From positions 1 through 7,275 of the forward strand of contig JAAYXG010000725.1 of assembly GCA_012516015.1 (NCBI GenBank): a stretch of 7,275 nt of DNA, written 5' to 3'. Position 1 is the first letter of the stretch, and every line of letters starts with the position of its first letter. Of this stretch, positions 1 through 5,836 are shown one piece after another. A program made the position numbers and the translations under genes. Below the pieces are notes generated by a model. It did not search any database, had not been told where the DNA came from, and was given only the letters and a program-made list of their open reading frames with translations. The DNA comes from Lysobacteraceae bacterium. Lineage in GTDB: Bacteria > Pseudomonadota > Gammaproteobacteria > Steroidobacterales > Steroidobacteraceae.

Positions 1-697
1 AGGCATGCGTCGCACCGAGCTCTTTGGCGAGCTGTAAGCGGCTGTCATGCACGTCCACGGCGAAGATGTGTCGGCAGTTGGCGATTCTCGCCGCCATGAT
101 CGCGCTCAAGCCGACGGCGCCGCAGCCGTAGATCGCGATGGAGGTCCCAAACTCGGGCTTCAAACGATTCAGCACGGTGCCTGCTCCCGTTTGAATTCCG
201 CAGCATAATGGTCCGAGTAGCGATAGATCCACGTCTTTATCGACCTTCACGAGGTTGCGTTCATGCGCCACGGCATGAGTGCCGAAGGAAGATTGCCCGA
301 AGAATGTCGCTACATCGGTGCTTCCTTGACGCAGCCGGTAGGAGTCGTCTTCCATTCGGCCGCCGAAGTTGAGCTCGTTGAAGCGCGCACACACCGTAGG
401 ACGACCGGTCAAGCAGTTGTCGCACTGGCCGCAGTGTGCGAACGATATGACCACATGATCGCCTGGCGCCAAGCGAGTGACGTTGTCGCCGACCTGCTCG
501 ACGATGCCGGCGCCTTCGTGTCCGAGAACGATGGGGTAGGGTGAAATACCTAGATCGCGCGCAACCGCATCGGTGTGGCAAACACCTGTCGCGACGATTT
601 TCACCAACACTTCGTTCGATTTCGGCGCAGAGAGACTCACCTCTTCCAGCGCGAACGGCTTGCCCTCGGCGTGCGTTAGTGCGGCTCGAATCTTCAT
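1..697 (-). CDS. Zn-dependent, NAD-linked alcohol dehydrogenase, aryl-alcohol (XylB-like) type, partial at left edge
   Basis: Medium-chain dehydrogenase that should oxidise an alcohol to an aldehyde with NAD+ in the cytoplasm. The visible 232 residues cover the GroES-like catalytic domain and the first part of the Rossmann domain; the C-terminal portion lies beyond position 1. Catalytic zinc ligands are visible as C40 (GVCHTD), H60-E61 (LGHEGAG) and C165/C166 (LCCGIQTGAG). The four structural-zinc cysteines are C89, C92, C95 and C103. The dinucleotide fold shows GCGAVG at 191-196, followed by D215, which favours NAD over NADP. The stretch FFGQSSFGT (132-140) followed by GPLCCGIQTGAG resembles benzyl/aryl-alcohol dehydrogenases. 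ATG at 697 has GGAG 8 nt upstream; an in-frame ATG at 715 has GAGGA only 3 nt away and is less likely. It is divergent from the deaminase. The family is near certain; the substrate is a guess from family resemblance. Confidence 0.93.
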   Translation of the reverse strand, partial: MKIRAALTHAEGKPFALEEVSLSAPKSNEVLVKIVATGVCHTDAVARDLGISPYPIVLGHEGAGIVEQVGDNVTRLAPGDHVVISFAHCGQCDNCLTGRPTVCARFNELNFGGRMEDDSYRLRQGSTDVATFFGQSSFGTHAVAHERNLVKVDKDVDLSLLGPLCCGIQTGAGTVLNRLKPEFGTSIAIYGCGAVGLSAIMAARIANCRHIFAVDVHDSRLQLAKELGATHA

Positions 698-700
698 CGC

Positions 701-785
701 TTGCACTCCATTCATTTGTCCTCGCAGATGCGACACCATCTACCAAGTGGCCAAGCTCGGTCATCCGGTAAATCCCGGAGTGCAA
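701..785 (-). promoter_or_regulatory. Inverted repeat able to sequester the adh ribosome binding site
   Basis: Exact 9-bp inverted repeat: TTGCACTCC at 701-709 and GGAGTGCAA at 777-785, 67 nt apart. Read on the minus strand, the downstream arm is GGAGTGCAA and contains the GGAG Shine-Dalgarno of the alcohol dehydrogenase. The upstream arm would pair with it if the transcript starts above 785. A smaller inverted repeat, TCCGG (764-768) with CCGGA (775-779), overlaps the upstream arm and could compete. No convincing promoter was found in the 698-930 spacer in either direction. A 9-bp repeat can arise by chance in a spacer this size, so function is only suggested by its position. Confidence 0.35.
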
Positions 786-930
786 ACGATCGCGCTTATG
801 TCTGTATTGCGCGGCAATCGTCCGTGGGAACTTCGAACGCAACACGTGTCTTGAACGCAGCGAGCAAGCCAAGATGCGTCCCCGCGACTCGCGATAACAT
901 GGCTTCCACAACCCAAGGTAGGAGGCTTCC

Positions 931-1407
931 ATGGTGACCGATGTTGACATGCGGCATCTTCGCCGCTGCGTGGAGTTGGCCGAAGAGGCTCTGCAAGCGG
1001 GCGATCAACCGTTCGGCTCCGTGCTCGTCGCAGCGAATGGGTCCGTGCTCGCTGGAGAGCGGAACCGTGTTTCCTCCGGAGACGCCACTCGTCACCCCGA
1101 ATTCGAGCTCGCACGCTGGGCCGCTGCAAACATGACACCGGCCGAGAGAGCAGCGGCGACCGTGTTCACTTCAGGAGAGCATTGTCCGATGTGCGCGGCT
1201 GCACACGGCTGGGTGGGACTCGGCCGCATCGTGTACGCGAGCTCATCGGAGCAACTGAGCATGTGGCGGACCGAGATGGGCATCCCTGCGCCGCCCGTGC
1301 GTCCGCTGCCGATCCGCGAGATCGTCCCGGGGCTGACGGTGGACGGCCCAGTACCCGACCTTGCTGAACGGATTCGCCAACTGCATCGTCGATACCACGG
1401 TGCGTAG
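931..1407 (+). CDS. Nucleoside deaminase of the CMP/dCMP-guanine deaminase family
   Basis: 158-residue zinc-dependent hydrolytic deaminase of the cytidine deaminase fold, presumably cytoplasmic, acting on a base or nucleoside. The zinc site is visible as H55-P56-E57 (the H-x-E signature, E57 being the proton shuttle) and C85-P-M-C88. The usual forms are HAE and PCxxC, so P56 and H84 mark a side branch rather than classical TadA. Downstream, GLGRIVYASSSEQL (96-109) matches the conserved strand after the zinc cysteines. The length is normal for the family. ATG at 931 is preceded by an excellent AGGAGG with 5-nt spacing. The gene stands alone, with 224 nt before panB. The substrate (guanine, cytosine, another base, or tRNA adenosine) cannot be read from the sequence, so no gene symbol is given. 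Confidence 0.9.
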   Translation: MVTDVDMRHLRRCVELAEEALQAGDQPFGSVLVAANGSVLAGERNRVSSGDATRHPEFELARWAAANMTPAERAAATVFTSGEHCPMCAAAHGWVGLGRIVYASSSEQLSMWRTEMGIPAPPVRPLPIREIVPGLTVDGPVPDLAERIRQLHRRYHGA

Positions 1408-1547
1408 CTTCACCACGGAGTCGTGCGGCTGCATGGACGGCGGCATCCTGCCGGCACGCTGTGCCGCGAACCTCGCACCGATCGACGCGTTGCGACACGA
1501 GTGAGCCGCCTAGTTGCGGTATACACGCGCTAGTGATCTCATTGTTC

Positions 1548-1565
1548 GAGTCGATCTCGAGACTC
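1548..1565. promoter_or_regulatory. Small dyad upstream of panB, possible operator
   Basis: GAGTC (1548-1552) and GACTC (1561-1565) form a 5-bp inverted repeat around an 8-nt centre. It ends 7 nt before the large panB leader hairpin. It has the size and shape of a repressor site, but no known consensus is recognised and such short dyads are common. Nothing else coding was found in the 1408-1631 spacer. Confidence 0.2.
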
Positions 1566-1572
1566 AATTCCA

Positions 1573-1617
1573 GGTTGCGTGAAGTCTGCCTAAACTCTGA
1601 CTTAGGACTTCACAACC
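1573..1617 (+). promoter_or_regulatory. Interrupted hairpin in the panB leader
   Basis: A three-part stem: GGTT (1573-1576) pairs with AACC (1614-1617); GTGAAGTC (1579-1586) with GACTTCAC (1606-1613); and CTAA (1590-1593) with TTAG (1602-1605). This gives 16 perfect base pairs, interrupted on the 5' side only by a 2-nt GC bulge (1577-1578) and a 3-nt TGC bulge (1587-1589), closed by an 8-nt loop. It ends 3 nt before the purine-rich AGGAG of panB. It has no T-run, so it does not look like an intrinsic terminator. It could be an RNA element controlling panB translation or a protein site on DNA. A hairpin-with-bulges called the pan motif is known upstream of pantothenate genes in some other bacteria; as I recall, its hallmark is two bulged adenosines, which are not seen here. 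Confidence 0.5.
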
Positions 1618-1631
1618 TCAGGAGACCAGCG

Positions 1632-2453
1632 ATGTCTGATGCTCAATCTGTCCGCCGCCTCACGGTGCCCGATCTCACCGCACGCAAAGGGCGCGAGAAG
1701 ATCGTCGTTCTGACGGCGTACACGACACCCATCGCGCAGCTGCTCGATCCGCACGTCGATATCTTGCTCGTTGGCGATACGGTCGGCATGGTGCTGCACG
1801 GCATGCCGACGACGGTCGGCGTCACGCTCGAAATGATGTGTCTCCACGGGCGTGCGGTCATGCGAGGATCGTCGCATGCACTCGTCGTCGTCGACATGCC
1901 GTTCGGCACGTACGAAGGCAGTCCGAAAGACGCTCACCAATCTGCGGTGCGTCTGATGCAGGAGACGGGATGCCAAGCCGTGAAAGTGGAATCGGCTCGC
2001 GGCATCGCCGATACCATTCGCTTTCTCACCGAACGCGGCATCCCCGTCATGGGACACGTTGGCCTGCGTCCGCAAGCCGTCAACGTCGATGGCGGTTTTA
2101 AAGCCAAAGGGCGCTTCATGGACGAGCGCGAGAAAGTGCTGGAAGAGGCCAAAGCCGCGGAGGAGGCCGGCGCGTTCGCCATCGTCGTCGAGGGTGTCGA
2201 CAGCGAGCTCGCGGACGAGATCACGCGCCAGGTGGGCGTCCCCACGATCGGCATCGGCGCCTCGCCGAACTGCGATGGCCAAGTGCTCGTCACGGACGAC
2301 ATGCTCGGGCTCTTCGACTGGACGCCTCGATTCGTCCGGCGATACGCCAATCTCCGCGACGTCATCAGCCGTGCAGCGGAGACTTACGCGAACGACGTTC
2401 GCAGCGGGGAGTTTCCCAACAGCGCGGAGGTGTACAAGCTCAAGATCGTTTGA
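1632..2453 (+). CDS. panB: 3-methyl-2-oxobutanoate hydroxymethyltransferase (ketopantoate hydroxymethyltransferase)
   Basis: Transfers a hydroxymethyl group from 5,10-methylene-tetrahydrofolate to alpha-ketoisovalerate, giving ketopantoate, the first committed step of pantothenate and coenzyme A synthesis in the cytoplasm. The 273-residue (beta/alpha)8 barrel has the usual length. Mg2+ ligands are D49 (LLVGDTVGM), D88 (VVVDMPFGTY) and E120 (VKVES). K118 and the catalytic acid E187 (VVEGV) are present, as are the GHVGLRPQ (141-148) and GIGASPNCDGQVLV (207-220) signatures. The latter usually reads GAGP, so S211 is a mild variation. ATG at 1632 follows AGGAG by 7 nt; an in-frame extension back to 1461 has no homology-like features and would run through the leader hairpin. 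No panC or panD follows; the next gene converges from the other strand. Confidence 0.97.
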   Translation: MSDAQSVRRLTVPDLTARKGREKIVVLTAYTTPIAQLLDPHVDILLVGDTVGMVLHGMPTTVGVTLEMMCLHGRAVMRGSSHALVVVDMPFGTYEGSPKDAHQSAVRLMQETGCQAVKVESARGIADTIRFLTERGIPVMGHVGLRPQAVNVDGGFKAKGRFMDEREKVLEEAKAAEEAGAFAIVVEGVDSELADEITRQVGVPTIGIGASPNCDGQVLVTDDMLGLFDWTPRFVRRYANLRDVISRAAETYANDVRSGEFPNSAEVYKLKIV

Positions 2454-2511
2454 CCGGAATGCCTGCGGAGGCAAAGCCACGCAACAATGAACGCGCTGGA
2501 AAGCTCTGGGT

Positions 2512-3219
2512 CTACCAGTTCTCTCCAAACGGACGCACCTCGACCTCGAAGCTCCATGCGCGGCGATTCTGATGCGCGAAAAAACACGCGGTTTCCGCTA
2601 AGCCGGCCGGATCCACGAAGAAATCGTCGTTCTTGTCCGGCATCGCCTGCCGTGTTCGCGGAAGGTCGACTACGCCGTCCACGATCAGCAGTCCCACATG
2701 GATGCCGATCGGCCAAAGCGTACGAGCCATCGATTCCGCGAGGCTGCGCTGCGCGGCCTTAGCCGGCGCAAACGCCGCAGTGCGCTTATTGCCGCGGAGC
2801 GACGCTGTAGCCCCGGTGAAGAGAATGGTGCCGGAACCTCGCGCCTTCATGCCCGGAATGACGGCTTGTGAGCAGAGCAGCGATCCATACGCGTTGATGC
2901 GCCAAGACGCTTCGAAGTCGGCGGGCGTGATTTCCTCGATAGATTTGAAGACGCCGCTCCCGGCATTGAACAGCAAAACGTCCACGGTGCCGAGCTCTGC
3001 CGCAATCGCACTGAAGACCGTGCTCACGGAGGCAGGATCGCTCACGTCGCAGGCATAGGCCTTGGCGCCCTCGAGCTGCTGTGCGAGATCCTCGACCTTC
3101 GAGGCGGTGCGAGCGAGCAGCGCGACGCCGTATCCGCCTTCCGCGAACCGCCTGGCCAACGCCGCTCCGTTACCCGGCCCCACGCCTGCTACGACAGCTA
3201 CACGCTTGCGCTCGTTCAT
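2512..3219 (-). CDS. Short-chain dehydrogenase/reductase with FxxxK instead of YxxxK
   Basis: 235-residue cytoplasmic SDR-fold protein; substrate unknown. The nucleotide-binding loop is G12-V-G-P-G-N-G18, followed by LLAR and D58 in CDV, which should contact the adenine. NAG at 85-87 and N109 are conserved SDR positions. The catalytic Tyr of YxxxK is Phe: F150-A-P-A-K154, preceded by FTGATAS (134-140) where the catalytic Ser normally sits. This FTGATAS...F-x-x-x-K arrangement and the closing EVRPFGENW (227-235) recall a known SDR subgroup, so I read it as a subgroup trait, not a fresh mutation. It may reduce substrates by another residue or act as a non-catalytic binder. ATG at 3219 has AGGGAG 5 nt upstream. 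It is convergent with panB (58-nt gap) and lies 112 nt downstream of the ApbE gene on the same strand, probably as its own unit. Confidence 0.9.
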   Translation of the reverse strand: MNERKRVAVVAGVGPGNGAALARRFAEGGYGVALLARTASKVEDLAQQLEGAKAYACDVSDPASVSTVFSAIAAELGTVDVLLFNAGSGVFKSIEEITPADFEASWRINAYGSLLCSQAVIPGMKARGSGTILFTGATASLRGNKRTAAFAPAKAAQRSLAESMARTLWPIGIHVGLLIVDGVVDLPRTRQAMPDKNDDFFVDPAGLAETACFFAHQNRRAWSFEVEVRPFGENW

Positions 3220-3254
3220 CGCATCTCCCTCTTCGTGCTCAATGTCCGATCGAC

Positions 3255-3283
3255 ATCATAGTTCCTGATCGGACCGGGCTCAC
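3255..3283 (-). promoter_or_regulatory. Possible sigma-70 promoter for the SDR gene
   Basis: On the minus strand a good -10, TATGAT (3260-3255), lies 17 nt from a poor -35, GTGAGC (3283-3278). It would start transcription about 28 nt before the SDR start codon, supporting a unit separate from the apbE operon. The call rests mainly on the -10. Confidence 0.3.
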
Positions 3284-3331
3284 GGTCAGTAAATGCGGCA
3301 TGACGATCTTCGCCGTCGCTCGAGCCGAGGG

Positions 3332-4267
3332 TCACTGAATCCAAAAGCGTGCTCGCTGTGCCTCCAAGAATGATCGAGCGCCCTGACCGCGCAACATTGC
3401 GAGCGTGGACAGCGAACCGGCTTGAGTGCACGTTTGCGCGAGCACCGTCACAGAGTGGGGTGCACCCTGCACAGGCCATCCGGTGCGCGCATCGAGTATG
3501 TGCGAGTGCCGGATCCCATCCTTCATGACGAAGCGTCGCGAGTCCCCGCTCGTAGCGAGTGCACCCGCGTGAAGGGCTACAGTGGTCGTGGGCGAGCCCA
3601 CGTCGTTGTGGGACTCGATACCGACGCGCCATGGCTGCCCGTCACGCCTCGGCGTGCGAACCGCAACGTCTCCGCCGAGGTTGACGAGACAGCTGACGCC
3701 CGGCGCGATCCGCTCTACGAGCGAAACGGCGCAGTCGACGGCATACTCCTTACCGATGCCGCCGAAGTCGATTTGCATATGCGGGCGCATCCGCAGCACC
3801 GGTCGACGCCATTCGACCTTGTGCCAGCCGATCAGCTCGCGCACCTTCTGGATTTGTTCTTGGGAAGGAACGCGATCGCCACCGTCGAATGTCCAGACTG
3901 TCCGCAACACTCCGGAAGTGATGTCGAATGCGCCGTCGGACAGTACAGTGAGCTGTTCAGCGAAATCCAAGAGGTTCGCCGTCTCCTCATCCACCGTGAT
4001 GGGTGAGCCGTCGCTCGTGTTGATGCGGTGAACGATGTTGTTCGATCGATAGCGGCTGAATCGTTCCTCGACCGCCCATGCACAAGTCGCGACGGCATTC
4101 AGGACCGCGCGTGCGGTGGGCTCGTCGATGCGCTCGATCAGTAGCTCGCACGGACATGCCATCGCCCTGAAACGGCCAGCCCAATGATCCGCGTTGCACG
4201 CAAGCTCTGGCGCCATCCGAGAGCCGATCGTTCGACCAACTGCCTGCTGTCGCGCAGGTGCACCCAT
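3332..4267 (-). CDS. ApbE-family FAD:protein FMN transferase, apparently without signal peptide
   Basis: ApbE enzymes move FMN from FAD onto a Ser/Thr of a target protein, making a phosphoester-linked flavin in a Mg2+-dependent reaction. The 311 residues carry the family blocks in order: RAMACPCEL (34-42), SDGAFDIT (110-117), DFGGIGKEYAVD (167-178), LVNLGGD (194-200), ATSGD (238-242), HILDARTG (256-263) and AGSLST (283-288). In the last block the usual form is ADALST, so the Asp expected to bind metal is G284. The chosen ATG at 4267 sits 2 nt after the DUF3570 stop, with no clear Shine-Dalgarno, suggesting termination-reinitiation coupling. ATG at 4216 is an alternative; a start at 4408 would overlap the barrel gene by about 140 nt and is unlikely. 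None of these starts yields a signal peptide or lipobox, unlike classical periplasmic ApbE. It is the last gene of the operon. Confidence 0.93.
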   Translation of the reverse strand: MGAPARQQAVGRTIGSRMAPELACNADHWAGRFRAMACPCELLIERIDEPTARAVLNAVATCAWAVEERFSRYRSNNIVHRINTSDGSPITVDEETANLLDFAEQLTVLSDGAFDITSGVLRTVWTFDGGDRVPSQEQIQKVRELIGWHKVEWRRPVLRMRPHMQIDFGGIGKEYAVDCAVSLVERIAPGVSCLVNLGGDVAVRTPRRDGQPWRVGIESHNDVGSPTTTVALHAGALATSGDSRRFVMKDGIRHSHILDARTGWPVQGAPHSVTVLAQTCTQAGSLSTLAMLRGQGARSFLEAQRARFWIQ

Positions 4268-4269
4268 CG

Positions 4270-5583
4270 CTAGAAACCGAACCGATATCCAAACTGCAAG
4301 ATGACGGCGCTGAGATCCGGGTACTGCTCTCGTGTACTTTGTGCTCCGATGTTCTGCGCCCGAGGAATTTCCCCGGTCTGCTGGTAGTACTCTAGGCGGA
4401 CGTTCCACTCATTACCGGTGGCGGTCTGTTGACCAAACTTGAAGCCGACTGTGCTCGCATCGAATCGCCCCAAGCGGAAATCCGCCGAAGCAAACTCCGG
4501 CAACGGCTCGATGACAGTCAAGCTCGAGCGATAAAAGTCCGCTTCGGTTTGCGTATAGAAGCGCACTCTCGGTTCGATGTAGCTCGCAGCACCCAGCGGC
4601 CAGCGGAGTCGCGCCTCGAGCGTATGCGATTCGATGCTCCAGTCATCCGTCATGAAGCGGTATGAGGCGTGCAACACGGGCGCACCGAAGGCGTGCTTCA
4701 TTTCAGCGAACACGCTGTGCTTCGTACGGCTATCGGGGCGACTCTCATATCTGTAGATGCCGTCAGGCCCGTCACCCACTGGGGTTCGTACCAGAGTATC
4801 GCCGCTCAGTGGATCGACGACGCTGAGTATCTTGTAGGGGTCATTCAGATAGCCGCTCGAGCGACTGAACGAGTAGTTCACGCGCAGGACGGTCGTGCGA
4901 TTGAGCACCTGAGTCACTCCGAGCAAGAGGTCGAGGACATCTTTGCTATCTGTGCCCAACTTATTGCCTTGCAGACCCACATCCAGCATCTCGGACAGCG
5001 GAATAGGCACACCGCCCACCGGCTCGATGTCGTCTTGCGAATAGGCAACACCAAAGCTCAGTGTCGTGTTGCGCTTGTTGAAATCTCGCGACAGTCCAAG
5101 GTTGGCGCCGAGGTGGGTGTAGTCGTACTCGGTCGAGAAACTGACGCCCGCAGAAGCTTTGTATGCGCGTCCAAGGGGTTGCGACCAATTCACGGTGAGT
5201 GCGTAGCGTGTGTCGAGGAACGTGTCATCGAGCGGGACTTCACCCGCCGCAGTCGTGTACGTCGCATTCCCCGAGGGTGTCGTGAACGTCTGCGGTCGAT
5301 TCGACGCGATCGCACCGCTCGGCGACGCACCTGTGAGCGTGTCGGCGCTGAGCGTCAGAGCGAGCGAACGCTCGTCGCCAAAATCCCGTATCGCAGCAAT
5401 CGTAGCGCTTACGTCCTGTACGCGATCGTTATCTTCGGCGTAGTAGAGTAAGGCGGAGTCGAGCGACCAACGCGGCAACTCTTCAGCCTTCGCAGGTGGT
5501 GGCGCAGCAGTCCCGAGCAACGCGCAACTCGCGGCCGTCAACGCAGCATTGATGTTCCTACTGCCCTTACGATCTTCATTCAT
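4270..5583 (-). CDS. DUF3570 outer-membrane beta-barrel protein with a flavinylation-like motif
   Basis: 437-residue exported protein of the DUF3570 family; the function is uncharacterised as far as I know. A signal peptide spans about 1-33 (hydrophobic core 13-27, cleavage A-K-A before E34). The rest alternates hydrophobic and polar residues in strand-length runs (for example 125-137, 171-183, 231-241, 303-311, 336-345, 391-400) and ends in FGYRFGF, a typical outer-membrane C-terminal signal closing with Phe. D81-T-L-T-G-A-S87 fits the ApbE target pattern D-x-x-[S/T]-G-A-[T/S]. Acidic residues cluster at 50-57, early in the mature protein. ATG at 5583 is 9 nt after the lipoprotein stop, with a weak GAGAG before it. 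It is followed 2 nt later by the ApbE gene, which suggests the two proteins are made together. Barrel and family are well supported; flavin attachment is inference. Confidence 0.88.
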   Translation of the reverse strand: MNEDRKGSRNINAALTAASCALLGTAAPPPAKAEELPRWSLDSALLYYAEDNDRVQDVSATIAAIRDFGDERSLALTLSADTLTGASPSGAIASNRPQTFTTPSGNATYTTAAGEVPLDDTFLDTRYALTVNWSQPLGRAYKASAGVSFSTEYDYTHLGANLGLSRDFNKRNTTLSFGVAYSQDDIEPVGGVPIPLSEMLDVGLQGNKLGTDSKDVLDLLLGVTQVLNRTTVLRVNYSFSRSSGYLNDPYKILSVVDPLSGDTLVRTPVGDGPDGIYRYESRPDSRTKHSVFAEMKHAFGAPVLHASYRFMTDDWSIESHTLEARLRWPLGAASYIEPRVRFYTQTEADFYRSSLTVIEPLPEFASADFRLGRFDASTVGFKFGQQTATGNEWNVRLEYYQQTGEIPRAQNIGAQSTREQYPDLSAVILQFGYRFGF

Positions 5584-5592
5584 ACGGAGCTC

Positions 5593-5808
5593 TCAATTGC
5601 ATCCGCAGCCGCCGCCGCCGAAGCCGCGTCCGCCGCTCGTGGCTTCCTTGCTGAAGTAAATATGATCGTCGAGTGCGGCTTCGACCGGGTGGGCATCGAG
5701 CGACATTTCGGCTCGCGCAAGCACATCGCGCTCCCAAGGTTCGACACCAAGCTGTGCACAGCCTCCAAGGAGGAGGGCACCAAAGCACACGCATGCGAAT
5801 CTGTTCAC
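5593..5808 (-). CDS. DUF4266 small lipoprotein with glycine-rich CGCN tail
   Basis: 71-residue exported lipoprotein. A short signal peptide ends in the lipobox L14-G-G-C17, with C17 the lipidated residue; Ala at +2 predicts outer-membrane sorting. The mature part has V22-E-P-W-E-R27, a short helical stretch, a Y-F-S-K-E-A segment (51-56), and a tail from about 59 rich in Gly that ends GGGGCGCN (64-71). The two terminal cysteines C68 and C70 are the most distinctive feature. The family is uncharacterised as far as I know. The start must be GTG at 5808: a TGA lies in frame two codons upstream and no suitable ATG follows before the signal peptide. AGGAG lies 10 nt before it, slightly far. It sits 28 nt after the thioredoxin gene and 9 nt before the barrel gene. 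The cysteines could bind metal or be a thioredoxin substrate; this is inference. Confidence 0.87.
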   Translation of the reverse strand: MNRFACVCFGALLLGGCAQLGVEPWERDVLARAEMSLDAHPVEAALDDHIYFSKEATSGGRGFGGGGCGCN

Positions 5809-5836
5809 GTTTGCTCAACTCCTGTTTCGATCGCGG

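Noticed and set aside
261..950. 229-codon minus-strand frame over adh and its spacer
   Set aside because: Extremely Arg/Ser-rich, and in the wrong frame relative to the clear zinc alcohol dehydrogenase on the same strand.
1568..1595. Possible panB promoter TTCCAG-17 nt-TAAACT
   Set aside because: The -35 is poor, and a start near 1602 would cut the leader hairpin in half. No better panB promoter was found in the spacer.
1461..1631. 57-codon N-terminal extension of panB
   Set aside because: No conserved content, no ribosome binding site at 1461, and a strong AGGAG immediately before ATG 1632 where the PanB homology begins.
2460..2473. TGCCT-GCGG-AGGCA hairpin between panB and the SDR gene as a terminator
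   Set aside because: The stem is only 5 bp and no T-run follows on either strand, so it is too weak to call.
1602..2528. 308-codon open frame antisense to panB
   Set aside because: It mirrors panB codon by codon, is rich in Arg, His and Asp as expected from GC-rich antisense frames, and shows no domain motif. panB is unmistakable on the other strand.
2800..2820. T-G-A-T in the SDR (FTGATAS, 134-140) as an ApbE target
   Set aside because: It lacks the Asp three residues before the T/S, lies in the SDR active-site strand of a cytoplasmic enzyme, and is part of the SDR subgroup signature.
4669..5451. 260-codon plus-strand open frame over the barrel gene
   Set aside because: Low-complexity, Arg-rich composition and no family features, whereas the minus strand has a signal peptide, beta-strands and a terminal Phe signal.
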